Below, in pieces: positions 51,144-63,054 of a stretch of 64,000 nt of DNA. The translations under genes were made by a program, and so were the position numbers. Numbering within the stretch: position 1 is the stretch's first letter; each line of letters opens with the position of its first letter. Below the pieces are notes generated by a model. The model had not been told where the DNA came from. It searched no databases and was given only the letters and a program-made list of their open reading frames with translations. Source of the DNA: Macrothele yani (taxonomy: Eukaryota; Arthropoda; Arachnida; Araneae; Macrothelidae); assembly GCA_039090855.1 (NCBI GenBank), contig CM076991.1, forward strand, positions 100,762,021 through 100,826,020, read 5' to 3'.

Positions 51144-51180
51144 GGGCAACGGCCGGCAACTGGGGGCCCGGCCGTTGCCC
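51144..51180. repeat. GC-rich 13-bp hairpin beside an array
   Basis: GGGCAACGGCCGG (51144-51156) and CCGGCCGTTGCCC (51168-51180) are perfect reverse complements with an 11-nt loop. Confidence 0.9.
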
Positions 51181-51189
51181 ATAAAACTA

Positions 51190-51590
51190 TGGCTTGGCCC
51201 GTTTTTGTAAAAGCCCATGAAATTACGGTCTGAACCCTAAATACTAAGCCCATAATCTGAAGAGCAACGCCCATAAAAAAATTAGTTTGACCGTACTGAG
51301 CTATGCCATAATTTGAAGGGCATTGCCCATAAAAAAATAAGTTTGACCGTATTGAGCTACGCCATAATTTGAAGGGCATTGCCCATAAAAAATAAGTTTG
51401 ACCGTATTGAACTACGCCATAATTTGAAGGGCATTGCCCATAAAAAAATGTTTGACCGTATTGAGCTACACCATAATTTGTAGGGCTATACCCGAAAAAA
51501 TAAGTTTGACCGTATTAACTTAGGCTGTAATTTGAAAGGCAATCCCTGTAAATATGAAGTTTGGCCATATTCAGTTAAGCCTCACGGCAA
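51190..51590. repeat. 56-bp tandem array, six to eight copies
   Basis: The unit is CCCATAAAAAAATAAGTTTG then ACCGTATTGAGCTACGCCAT then AATTTGAAGGGCATTG. Outer copies are more diverged. Confidence 0.85.
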
Positions 51591-51614
51591 GTAGTCACCG
51601 ACTTTTACATAAAT

Positions 51615-51712
51615 GCATTTTTTGTGGAAGAGTGTGCAAGTAAATGCATGTTTTTTGTGGAAGAGTGTGCAAGTAAATGCATGTTTTTTGTGGAAGAGTG
51701 TGTGAGTGTGAA
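51615..51712. repeat. 33-bp tandem repeat, three copies
   Basis: Three copies of TTTTTTGTGGAAGAGTGTGC AAGTAAATGCATG with minor change in the last. Confidence 0.85.
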
Positions 51713-52097
51713 ATTGTTGGATACTTACATTATAACTGAATCAATTCAGTTCTAAATGTGAGTAATGATATTTTCATATCTTAAAATCAGGTTTATTACA
51801 ATATGATAAATAATGACATCAGTTACACACAGATTTGTTTAACATTAGGCTTTACGAACTCTGTACACACAGTTGGTTGAACAATACTTATGTTTCTTTT
51901 AGACATGTTTTAATTGGAGAATTACTTCTAAAGCACAGTTGGTTGAACAATACTTAGTTTCTTTTAGACATTTTAATTTTGCAAATTTTCCTGTTTGGAA
52001 TGTTTTAGAATTATGTAGTGTTTGTATGAATGAATACAAAGGGCAGTTATGTAGTAAAGATATGTACAGGCATATTCTTGTATTTATATGTTATATC

Positions 52098-55000
52098 GGG
52101 ATGTAAGGTCAGGTGATGCGTAACATCACAGCCTCTCCTTGACAAATGTCAACCCCGCCTTCTCGTGGTGCATCCTGTTCCCACTAAAGGGGCTCTGACG
52201 ACCGCAAATAGCGGTATAACTATACCATCGGGATCAGAGGAAATGCTATCCCACGCTCACCAACCCGCTTGGCCAGCGTGGTGAGTTATGGCCAAACACC
52301 TCCAAAATGACTCTACAACTTAAATCTTGGCCCTCAGTCTCCGGCAGCTGGAATGTACCTGGCCAAGGCAGCGGCCAGTGCGACATGAAGGCAGAGGGTG
52401 CTAAGAATCCCCGGAGGACCGGACTAGGCTGCCATTTGATGCTGACCTTGGCTACCTACAACGGACGCTCCCTATCTTCTGATTCAAGGCTTCTTGAATT
52501 GGAAGAGGAACTACAAAGGATCAAGTGGGACATCGTCGGGCTGAGTGAGGTAAGGAGAAAAGGAGAAGATCTCATTGAACTGAAAAGTGGACATCTCTTC
52601 TATTATCGTGGGACAGATACTGGCAGAACTAGTGGTGTTGGATTTATAATAAACAAGAAACTGAAGGATAAAGTGGTAGAAGTTGAAAGTTCCTCTGACA
52701 GAGCTGCACGACTCGTTATCCAACTATCGAGAAGATACCAGGCTCAGATTATTCAAACTTATGCACCCACCACAAGTCATCCTGAAGAAGAAATTGAAGA
52801 ATTTTATGAGGAAATTCGTCATCTAAATAATAAAGGTAAGCAGCACTTGAAGATAATTATGGGAGATTTCAATGCAAAAATAGGGCACCGGCAACAGAAT
52901 GAAACTTCAGTAGGTAAATTCGGTCACGGCAACAGAAACCAGCGTGGAAATACTCTCGTTGAGTTTGCAGAGGCAGAAGGATTTTTCATCTTGAATTCCT
53001 TTTTCAAGAAAAAGCCACACAAGAAATGGACATGGAGACATTCAATTGGGACGACAAGTGAAATTGATTTTATTATGTGTAACAAAAAATTCGTCATCGA
53101 AGACTGCAGTGTGCTAAACAAGTTCAACACAGGTAGTGACCATAGATTGGTGAGATGTAAGATGCACCTCAACACTAAACTGGAACGTGGCAAGCTCATA
53201 AGACAAACAAAATGTATTGACATAACCAACCTTAAAAAACACCATAATACTTTCAAGTTGGAACTGAAGAACAGATTCTCTGCTTTAGAAGGCCTAACAT
53301 CGGAAGAAGTGGATATTTCTGAAGTTAACAGAAAAGTAACCAAAGCTCTTATGGAAACAGCAACAAAATTAGCTGGGTCTAAGAACAAGTTGCGTGTAAA
53401 CAAATTATCAGGAAAAACCAAAATGTTGATGCAAAAAAGAAGAGAGATGAGGACAACTAAAGAAGATGTGACTTCCAAAGTGGAATATATAGAGCTATGC
53501 AAGACAGTAAGAAAAAGTATCACTGAAGACGTAAGAAAATTCAACTGTGAACTAGTAAGGAAAGCAATTGAAAACAACCAAAGCCTAAAGAAAGCGAAGG
53601 GACATCTCAGTAAGGGAAGAAAACAGATTATGGCTCTGAGAAAAGAAGATGGTTCTATAACAAGAAATAGAGGCGAAATTTTGACAAGAGTGAAAGATTT
53701 CTACTCCAAACTATATGAAAGGGATGATACATGTACTCCAGACATCATGAAAGGTACCAGAGTTCTTCCAGTCCTCCCAGCAGAAGTTGCTCATGCAATC
53801 AAGAACATGAAGCGGGGGAAAGCTCCAGGAGAAAATGGAATTACTATAGACATCATACAAGAAGCAAGTGGAGAAATTGAAACAGTACTCGCCCAAATTT
53901 TCACTCGATGCCTTAATGAAGGGAAGATTCCTGAGGATTGGAACAATGCTACAATGATCCTGCTACATAAAAAAGGTGACATTGAGGATCTCAGGAACTA
54001 CAGACCTATCAGCCTCCTATCAGTGGTTTATAAAATCTTCACTAAAGTTCTTTCACACCGCTTGAAGGTAACACTGGACATGGCTCAACCGAGAGAACAA
54101 GCTGGATTCAGGAGTGGCTACAGCACAATAGATCATATCCACGTACTGAGAGAACTAATTGAAAGAGCGAGGGAATATGAACTTCCATTGTGCATGGCTT
54201 TTATCGATTATGAAAAAGCCTTGATTCGGTGAAACCATCAGCAGTTACCACGGCTCTGAAATCCTGCGGTATTGAAGATGCATACATTAATATTATTAAT
54301 AACATCTATGAAAATGCAAGTGCAAAGATTCGGCTGTTTGAAAATACAACACACATAAAAATTGGAAAGGGAGTGAGACAAGGTGACACCATATCTCCGA
54401 AGCTCTTTAATGCCACATTGGAAAATGTCTTTCAATCACTGAACTGGGAAAACAAAGGGATAAAGATTAATGGAGATTATCTAACCCACCTTCGTTTTGC
54501 TAATGACGTAGTCATTTTTGCAACTACCCCATCAGAGCTGCAGAGTATGATCCAGGAACTTGCTGACAAGAGTAAAGAAGTGGGATTAAAAATGAACTTT
54601 CAGAAGACAAAAGTGATGTTCAATGCTTTTACAAGAAATGAAGATTTATCGATTGATGGAGAAAACCTCGAGATAACAGATACGTACGTTTATCTTGGAC
54701 AGCAGATATCAAGTGAGGGTCACATTGATGAAGAAATTAATCGGCGTACAAAACTTGCCTGGAGAGCTTTTGGAAGAAACAGCATAATTTTCAAGAGCAA
54801 TATGCCGTTATGTCTTAAAAGAAAAGTGTTTGATCAATGCATCCTTCCAGTGCTTACGTATGGTGCAGAGACGTGGACCTTAACTAAAAGAGACATACAA
54901 AGGCTGCAGACAACTCAAAGAAGCATGGAGAGGTGCATGCTTGGTGTAACCAGGAGAGATAAGAAGAGGAACTCGTGGATCCGAAAAATGACGAGAGTGG

Positions 55001-55268
55001 AAGACATCATGATCAGAGTTAAATCCCTGAAATGGCAATGGGCTGGACATACTGCCAGAAGGACAGACCATAGATGGACAGCCGAAATTTTAGATTGGAT
55101 TCCAAGGGACAGGAAAAGACCCAGAAAAAGACCACATGGGAGATGGGTGGATGAAATTCGTAAATATGCGGGAGTGACATGGAGGAGACTGGCACAAGAC
55201 AGACCGTTGTGGAGGAAACTTGGGGAGACCTTCGTCCCGCAGTGGATTGATAATGGTTGACAATGATG
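52098..55268 (+). mobile_element. Full-length RTE-clade LINE with 12-bp target duplication
   Basis: ATATGTTATATC occurs at 52086-52097 and 55269-55280, a perfect 12-bp target duplication around a 3.17-kb element. Length, single ORF with endonuclease and reverse transcriptase, short 5' UTR (52098-52306) and a GATGAT-type 3' tail all fit the RTE clade. A truncated relative lies at 34.4-34.85 kb. Confidence 0.9.
52307..55260 (+). pseudogene. RTE endonuclease-reverse transcriptase, one frameshift and FAND active site
   Basis: The first frame (52307-54232, 641 aa) holds the endonuclease: TLATYNGRSL (Asn), GLSEVRRKG (Glu), IIMGDFNAKIG, EIDFIMC and TGSDHRLVRC, all intact. Reverse transcriptase follows with LRNYRPISLL and EQAGFRSGYSTIDHI, then AFIDYEKA, where a 1-nt deletion in a T run (about 54221) moves the sequence to the second frame (54229-55260, 343 aa). 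There GVRQGDTISPKLFNA is normal but the catalytic box reads LRFANDVVIF, with Asn for the first Asp of FADD. The C-terminus has the RTE-type WAGHTARRTDHRW. The deletion would truncate the protein, and the Asn would independently abolish polymerase activity. It nicks and copies by target-primed reverse transcription in active relatives. Start at 52307 is the first Met; MLTLATYNG at about residue 45 is an alternative. Confidence 0.9.
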
Positions 55269-55284
55269 ATATGTTATATCAATG

Positions 55285-56495
55285 ACAAACAGAACTACAA
55301 ACTGGCATCCGAGTACATTGCGTCTATAAGGGTATTCAATCCACAATGGTGTCAAAGTTGGTTTTTCATGTAGGTTTTGGCTAGTATTACATTTGACATA
55401 CGGTTGAATCATGCTTTTTTTGTTTTCACATTCACTGGCTTGTGTGCTGGTTCATTTTACATTCTACTTAGCACTGTGTTGTCAGTGTTCCCAGAACTTT
55501 TACTGTCTTGTTTCCTATCTCTAATTTTTGGATATTTACCTACTTTTCACATGTTTAGTAAAATTATGTCAAAAACTGGAAGTACTGCTTTTGAAAGATC
55601 ACATTGCTTCCCCATAATTAAATTATCAGAAAGAAAAGAAAAAAATACTTGAATGGAAATGAGAGCTTTTGAACTTGATAGGGCATAATTTCAAATCTCA
55701 GAACCCCACCCAAAGAAGAAACACTTGTTTAGACCCTGATTCTAACTGAGTCATTGTAGAACATTAATGCATATCAATATTTCTAAAATATTAAATTTTC
55801 CTGTTTGGAATGTTTTAGAAATGACTTCAGTGATTAAACCTGTTCTTTCATTGTTGTGTTGCCACAAGGAAACCATTTGAGAGCACACATTTTTTTTTTT
55901 TTTTTTTTTTGGAAAGCTATTAAATAGTTGTATTTATAATATCTTGGCAATACCTGAAGATACTGAAACAATTTTCATTGATGTACAAATCAGGTGTTTA
56001 GTGGCAAAGGAAAAGAACACGGCAGAATCTTTAAATTTCTCAAAAAACAATTTCATCGTATCATTTTGTACCAATTTCAGCACTATCATCTTAAAACATG
56101 AAATACATGCTTTGCATATTGAACATTTTGAATAGACCTTTAAAATAGGAATTACAAAACGTGTAAAAAAAAATTCATATTTTTTAACTTGAAAAAAAAA
56201 GTGGCTTCTGATTTATCTTAAAATATAAATTTTCCTGGGCATCCAGGTTTTACTACCTGGGTAGGTAAATAATTTATGTATATACCCAGCTGCGCATGTA
56301 ACATTTCAGATATTTTCCAAGCCCTGCTTAAAGTGACATAGGTGAAAGATTTCACTCGCAGAAATTTAGAATGAAATCAATTTTTTTTTACATTTAACTT
56401 TAATTACTACATTTGCAAAGCACAGAAACTGTTCATGATATATTTTCACTGTCATTTTCTTGGCCAGCATTTACCAGATTCAGTAAAAAAAGAAT
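55285..56495. other. Intergenic, partly duplicated sequence
   Basis: A 28-bp segment (AAATTTTCCTGTTTGGAATG and on, 55793-55820) also occurs left of the RTE at 51983-52010. Otherwise nothing was recognised; poly(T) at 55891-55911. Confidence 0.4.
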
Positions 56496-56497
56496 AA

Positions 56498-56535
56498 CAG
56501 TCGAAACTCGTTATAATGAAATTCAAGGGGGACAA
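56498..56535 (+). mobile_element. Possible pogo/Tigger-type terminal repeat
   Basis: CAGTCGAAACTCGTTATAAT at 56499 resembles the terminal repeat of pogo-family DNA transposons. The partner end was not found, so this is tentative. Confidence 0.35.
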
Positions 56536-56539
56536 AAAA

Positions 56540-57635
56540 AATTTGTAGCAACGTATTGTTCTTAAAACATTACAAATTTTTCATTAAAAAGTTAGTATAT
56601 ACTACAGAAATTTTCATTACGCATAAGATTGCAATGCTGTAAAAGTGAAATAGTGCCCACAGAGACAAGCAAAGGTAATTTTTTTGTAATGGGAAGTTTT
56701 TGCTAAAGTAGTAATAATGAAATATATAAGCTTTAATTAATATGTATGGTACGAAATTATGTACTGTATATATTTTACTTATACATATCAGGGTTTGAAA
56801 AATACCATGCCTGGGTCGTGTGAATCATTGACCTGGGCAGGTAAATAAATAATCTAGTTGCCCTAGGTGCCAGACTGAGCAATTAAATCTAAAAATGAAG
56901 TTCAGAATATAATTTTCTACTACAAGAAAAAAGACAGTCATCGCATGTCATGTTGCTTTTCACTGCTAATCACTGGAAGTTGTATTATTGTTACGCAGTG
57001 CCAAGGACAAAAGAATATCACTTCTTTAATTATATTATGCTTTAGGTCCATAAATTGGAAACATATGTAATTTTGCTCCAAATGTTTAAAGTCAGCAACT
57101 GAATGCATGCCTCTGATGGAACTAGCCTCCTGTGTTTATTGACAAAGGGTTAAAACTTCATATTTTAATGTATTTCATATTTTTTCAGATATTTCATATT
57201 TTAAACGTGTTTTAAAGAATTTTATTGTAATATGGACCTGTGAGTCTGACACTGTGAAGAGAAGCTGCGATAGGAATAATGCATCGCTCCAGTGAAGATG
57301 TGAAGCTTTGGTCCGTTAAAAGGAAGGTTTGTTGCTGTGTGGATATGACGGGTACAAGAGAAAGAGGACTTACGTTATTGGCAAAAGAGCACTAAATGTT
57401 GTAGTGATACGCTACAGAAAATAGGTCCACAGCAGCCACCCTTTATTTTGTTGTATCCTGTACGTTGTTGGCAGGAAAAACCGGATAAAACCTCTTCGAT
57501 TTTCTAAAGATACATAAGAGTAAGATAGAAACGCGCGTGCGAACAAGCTATTAACAGAAGAACCAAAAGTGCAGAGACACAGCAAATCTGTTCAAACCAA
57601 AACCAAAATTTATAGTTCCCCAGTTTTCTGTACAA
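56540..57635. other. Intergenic, nothing recognised
   Basis: AT-rich. Related short strings ACCTGGGTAGGTAAATAA (56257) and ACCTGGGCAGGTAAATAA (56831) suggest an old repeat, but no element could be drawn. Confidence 0.35.
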
Positions 57636-57639
57636 CATA

Positions 57640-58830
57640 GAAAAGCATATTAGCACTTTCGGTAAATGTGTACTTCAGCGTCCTAAACTATTTCGTTGGA
57701 AAAATTTAACTGTGGGTGAAAAGTTCGATGCACACAATTTTTTAAGCATGCAAAATAATAGGGAAAGGTGAAAAATTATATTATTTTTAGATAAAAAGGA
57801 AATAATTTTTCCGAAGTATTAACCTGCGAGTACGATGGTTTGTAGCAGGTGGTGCGGGAGGCTGAAGCGATGCTAACGGCCACCACGTGAAGGTGCTGTG
57901 CGACGGAGCGGAGTACGAGTTGGTAGCAAATGCGTGGAAGAATACGACAGCAGTAGGGTATATTTTTCGGAAGAGTGCCGTGTAATCATGCGCAGAAGTA
58001 GTTCAAACCTGTTTTATTCATTTTTGAGAAAGATATGTGCAGAATGTCGTTATTAGTGGTTTCACAGTGTCTCCGAATGGAAAGAAATTAAGGAATGTAA
58101 AATAATTTATGTACGACAGAAGTTTTGATGAAGACGTTTTGGTTCCGGTTGAACCCAAAGTTTTAGTTTTGGTTTGGAAGATGTGCACAGGTAGGTGATT
58201 TCTTCAAGCACTTCATTTGCAGTTCTGCTGTTATTCAGTACATCGTAGCTCACATTTTTTCCCTCGTGACATGGATATTTTTCAAAATAAGCAATTTTCT
58301 TCAATTCATATATCGCACTATGGCAGGGAGACAGCTTCTTGTATTGTGGCGGATAATGAAATTTTAATCCCAGACGAAATCCGAAACGACTGACGATTTT
58401 GTACTTCCACTTTCTCAAAATTACCCTTCAAAAAACAAAAACTTACAATGCTGCGCAAATTCAACCTCTTTCTTTCTGCGTATGCCTACAAGACTTTTCG
58501 ATGACTACGTACTGCTGAACCGCTTCCTTCTTAATTCTTCCGCCCGTTACTTGCCCTTCTCAACGAAGCTTCCATTCACCGGACTCCACCTTGATGTCGT
58601 TGCCGCTCTCTCGTCCTATGCCTACCGCACGTACTCTTCCAAACCATCGCACTCTCAGGTAAATACTTCGGAAAACTTATTTCCTTTTATCTAAAAATAC
58701 TATATTTTTGCACCTTTCCCATTATTTTGCATGCTTAAAATATTGTATTTCACACTTTTCCCACACAGTTACATTTTTCCGACGAAATAATTTAGACGCT
58801 AAAGTACACATTTACCAAACTTTCTATTTC
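57640..58830. mobile_element. Inverted-repeat (foldback) element
   Basis: The left arm (about 57640-57880, GGTAAATGTGTACTTCAGCG near its start) and right arm (about 58600-58830, CGCTAAAGTACACATTTACC near its end) are imperfect reverse complements over about 230 bp. They include AAAAAGGAAATAATTTTTCC against GGAAAACTTATTTCCTTTT. A loop of about 700 bp separates them. A further fragment of the arm lies at about 59095-59150. No transposase was recognised. Confidence 0.65.
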
Positions 58831-58844
58831 GGATCAGGGAATCA

Positions 58845-60105
58845 TATGCGAAAGAATGAAAAATTTCACGTCTGCTTTAAAAACAATTACAAAACATGAA
58901 CAAACTATATTGTGTAGCATATGAGTATAAAATGGTTCGCTCTCTTGGCAAGAAGGTACTTGCTTGGACTTGTAGTCATCCGCACGTGAATTGCACAGCG
59001 AAGCAAATCTTCCTTTCAACAAAGCAAATCTTCACATCGTTGCCGTAGTGATGTGTTAGGCCTACCACAGCGTCGCACTCACAAGTCAATATTACAAGTT
59101 TCCGACAAAATAATTTAGGACGCTAATCTATACATTTACCGAATAATCTGCCAATGACGAAGATTGGAGTGCCATTTCAGGTAGATTCAGTAGTTTTAAT
59201 AAGTTTGTTGAAATCAATGAAAATGCATTATCGGGGAATTGAGGGATATTCAAGAAATAGCCAATGAAATTCAGGATGATGATGAAGAGACATAACGAAG
59301 AATTAACAAAAGATCACCAGACTGTCACGAAAGCAGTGTAGAAGCTTTGGAAATACTGTCACTACATACAACTCACCGATACATCTAATTGCCACACATT
59401 CCTGTTTAAACAAACTTGAAAAAGCTGTTTTCAATGAGAGGCAACAGCAGAAACAGTCTTCAATTTTACATAACTTTAAAAAGCCATAAATATAAACAAG
59501 GTATGTAATTAAAATTTTGAGATCAAGTAATTTACATTTTTGAGTAATCTAAGCTTTTAAGTTTTAAATTTAATTAAGTAAATTCAATCATTGATATTTT
59601 TCTTATTTTGCATGTTATTCTCATGTTAATTACATTTTAAACTTAATTTTGGCTGGAATTACACTAACTTTTACTTATGCTGCGCTCTTATTTATGCGTG
59701 CTTTGGTTTGCGCTGACATATATGTGAAATATTACTGTATACATGTGATAATGAGGTGATTATAGATATAATTAAAAAAAATATATTTTTTGGCTCTTCT
59801 GGTTTCCAATTAAATTTATGTAATTTATGTGTTGAGTGGTAAAAAGCTGTTTTCAATGAGAGGCATATGGGGTTTGTATATATGCAGATTTCCATTGTTT
59901 GCTTCTTCCTGCTGAAAACTAAGCTAGGGGTGCCTATGAGTTAACTGAATATACCATAGTCACAAAATGATTGATAATTATATACTAAGGAATGTGAGTG
60001 AAATGGTATTCCTAAAAGCAATCAAAACCATGTAGCAGTCAGGGTTAATCACAAATGTGTTTCCTGAACGAAAATGTGACATTTCATCACATGAAACTTT
60101 TTTTC
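58845..60105. other. Intergenic, nothing recognised beyond an arm fragment
   Basis: Apart from the foldback arm fragment near 59.1 kb, this is AT-rich with no recognisable gene. Confidence 0.4.
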
Positions 60106-60179
60106 CACCTCTAAATTGAGGCCATTGGTTCTAGGGAAGGAGAAAGCCAAAGCTGTTATGTTATGTAAAAAACAGGTTT

Positions 60180-60392
60180 CTTTTTTAAAGGTTTTAACGG
60201 CTAATGTGAGGAACTAAATGGGATATAAGCAGTCCCCGTCCCTAATATAAGAGTCACTGGTTCCAGGGAAGAGATTACGCCGGTGCTGTAAGACAAACAC
60301 AACATCCATGCCATACCGGGATTCAAACCCGGACCCACTTGGACAAACAATCATAAGATGGTGCTTAGACCACTGCACCACCAAATTGGCAA
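60180..60392 (-). mobile_element. SINE family 1, minus strand
   Basis: Tail, body (AAGACAAACACAACATCCAT at 60290) and head with an altered B box (reverse strand GGTTTGAATCC), and A-box end near 60385. A second tail-proximal fragment of the family lies at 60106-60170. Confidence 0.75.
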
Positions 60393-60394
60393 AA

Positions 60395-60880
60395 CTAATA
60401 CCTCATATGGGACTCAAACCATATGTTAAATTGTGACTGCTAGCCAAAAACTTTGATGTACAACCAACTCTGATACCAGTACGGCTTGAACATCCTCTAG
60501 ACCAATGGTTCTCAAAGTGGGTTACACTAAAATAATAGGGGGGCATATGCGGATTTGTTAGCAACCATACCGAGTCACATAGTGAACCAATTTTCAAAAC
60601 AAAATTAATCTGAATTTATGGTTAGTGCTGGTAGGATGTGTGGTGAAGTTTAGCATATTTAGCTGAAATTTCTGAAAAATGAACTAGTGGAACTTCTCAT
60701 TACAGGGTGAAAACAATCTGTTCTATGTTGAAAAAACAAAACACAAGCAATGACCAAAAAACTATGAGAAAACCAAATTACAGGGAACAGCTCTGACCAA
60801 TTTTCATAACTGAATTCATTATCATCAGAAAATGAGCAAACAATTGGAAACTTGATGTTAAACAGCTAATAATTGTCCAT
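60395..60880. other. Stretch with a possible hAT left end
   Basis: CAATGGTTCTCAAAGTGGGT at about 60502 resembles the 5' terminal repeat of Charlie/ZBED5-type hAT elements. The following repeat carries the C-terminus of such a transposase, so this may be the left end of the same remnant. Confidence 0.45.
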
Positions 60881-60963
60881 CTCTGCACTCTCCAAACATT
60901 TACAAAGCAGTATTTCCCATTCCCACTGAATGAACTAGTTACTCATTCACATACAATGCAGAA

Positions 60964-61191
60964 ATGTGTAATCTTCTATTGCCAAATAAAAAAACTTATG
61001 AGACATCTTTTAACTCTGGTTGGTTTGAAAAGCATTTGTTCTTTGAAATCACTGACTACTTTTTGGATTCCAATGGAAAAAGAATTTCCAACATTGTCGA
61101 GCACTGCCTTAAGTATTTGTTGCCTTTTACAACTACATATTTATGTGAAACTAGTGTTTTATCCTTAACCACCATAAAAACTAAATATTGA
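60964..61191 (+). pseudogene. hAT transposase C-terminal fragment (copy 1)
   Basis: The frame reads LPNKKTYETSFNSGWFEKHL, then FLDSNGKRISNIVEHCLKYL, then LPFTTTYLCETSVLSLTTIK and TKY, followed by a stop, with NKLDVEDNL continuing in frame. This matches the C-terminal dimerisation block of ZBED5/SCAND3-like hAT transposases (LLPF.TTYLCE..FS.LT.IKTK.RN.LDVE..LR). The stop replaces the Arg of the conserved RNRLDVE segment. Upstream catalytic parts are not present in this repeat unit. The fragment predates the triplication because the same stop is in all copies. Confidence 0.75.
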
Positions 61192-61898
61192 AATAAGCTG
61201 GATGTTGAAGATAACTTGTTTGTACATAAGCAAGAAAACTCAAAATATTGATGAGCTTTGCAAGAGTAAATGAGCTCATACATCTTACTGATACTAAACA
61301 AATGACTTGACCAGTTTTATTTGATTTTTTTTAGCCATTTGTGCAATTTCTGTGACATCAGTGTATCTAATTTTAGCAAATATACGTGTGTATTTGTATT
61401 TTTTATATATTTTATACCCACATAAACACACTGGAATAAATTTTTCATTAAAGAATATGCCTGTACATATCTGTACGCCATAGCTAATCTTTGTATTCAT
61501 TGGTGCAAATATAATACTTCACAAGTTCTTAAGTACATGAGCAAATGAAAAGGAGTCTTAAAAAAACCAAAGTATTGTTCAGCCAGTTTGTGCTTTAGAA
61601 ATAATTCTGTCTAAATTCAGGAGTTGAACACTATGCCGTAAAAAAAAAAAAAAAAAAAAAGCACAAAACGGTAAGACAATATTTATGCGTGTTATATTGC
61701 AAAATGGAATTCATTTCAGACTACAAACATACGAAAAGAATGCTGCCCTACGTAATTCCCAAATCAGCATGTACAGATCGAATTTATTCGACATCCTAGT
61801 CAACACTAGGTATATCTCTGCACTCTCCAAACATTTACAAGGCAGTATTTCCCATTCCCACTGAATGAACTAGTTACTCATTCACATACAATGCAGAA

Positions 61899-62125
61899 AT
61901 GTGTAATCTTCTATTGCCAAATAAAAAACTTATGAGACATCTTTTAACTCTGGTTGGTTTGAAAAGCATTTGTTCTTTGAAATCACTGACTACTTTTTGG
62001 ATTCCAATGGAAAAAGAATTTCCAACATTGTCGAGCACTGCCTTAAGTATTTGTTGCCTTTTACAACTACATATTTATGTGAAACTAGTGTTTTATCCTT
62101 AACCACCATAAAAACTAAATATTGA
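61899..62125 (+). pseudogene. hAT transposase C-terminal fragment (copy 2)
   Basis: Same fragment as in copy 1, but one A is missing from the run after CCAAAT (61918-61926), so the initial MCNLLLPNK lies in a different frame from the rest. The shared internal stop before NKLDVED is present. Confidence 0.75.
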
Positions 62126-62826
62126 AATAAGCTGGATGTTGAAGATAACTTGTTTGTACATAAGCAAGAAAACTCAAAATATTGATGAACTTTGCAAGAG
62201 TAAATGAGCTCATACATCTTACTGATACTAAACAAATGACTTGACCAGTTTTATTTGATTTTTTTAGCCATTTGTGCAATTTCTGTGACATCAGTGTATC
62301 TAATTTTAGCAAATATACGTGTGTATTTGTATTTTTTATATATTTTATACCCACATAAACACACTGGAATAAATTTTTCATTAAAGAATATGCCTGTACA
62401 TATCTGTACTCCATAGCTAATCTTTGTATTCATTGGTGCAAATATAATACTTCACAAGTTCTTAAGTACATGAGCAAATGAAAAGGAGTCTTAAAAAAAA
62501 CCAAAGTATTGTTCAGCCAGTTTGTGCTTTAGAAATAATTCTGTCTAAATTCAGGAGTTGAACACTATGCCGTAAAAAAAAAAAAAAAGCACAAAACGGT
62601 AAGACAATATTTATGCGTGTTATATTGCAAAATGGAATTCATTTCAGACTACAAACATACGAAAAGAATGCTGCCCTACGTAATTCCCAAATCAGCATGT
62701 ACAGATCGAATTTATTCGACATCCTAGTCAACACTAGGTATATCTCTGCACTCTCCAAACATTTACAAGGCAGTATTTCCCATTCCCACTGAATGAACTA
62801 GTTACTCATTCACATACAATGCAGAA

Positions 62827-63054
62827 ATGTGTAATCTTCTATTGCCAAATAAAAAAACTTATGAGACATCTTTTAACTCTGGTTGGTTTGAAAAGCATTT
62901 GTTCTTTGAAATCACTGACTACTTTTTGGATTCCAATGGAAAAAGAATTTCCAACATTGTCGAGCACTGCCTTAAGTATTTGTTGCCTTTTACAACTACA
63001 TATTTATGTGAAACTAGTGTTTTATCCTTAACCACCATAAAAACTAAATATTGA
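62827..63054 (+). pseudogene. hAT transposase C-terminal fragment (copy 3)
   Basis: Same as copy 1 in sequence over the reading frame, including the seven-A run and the internal stop. The 3' flank carries its own small changes (for example GTATGTAATTTTAG near 63226). Confidence 0.75.
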
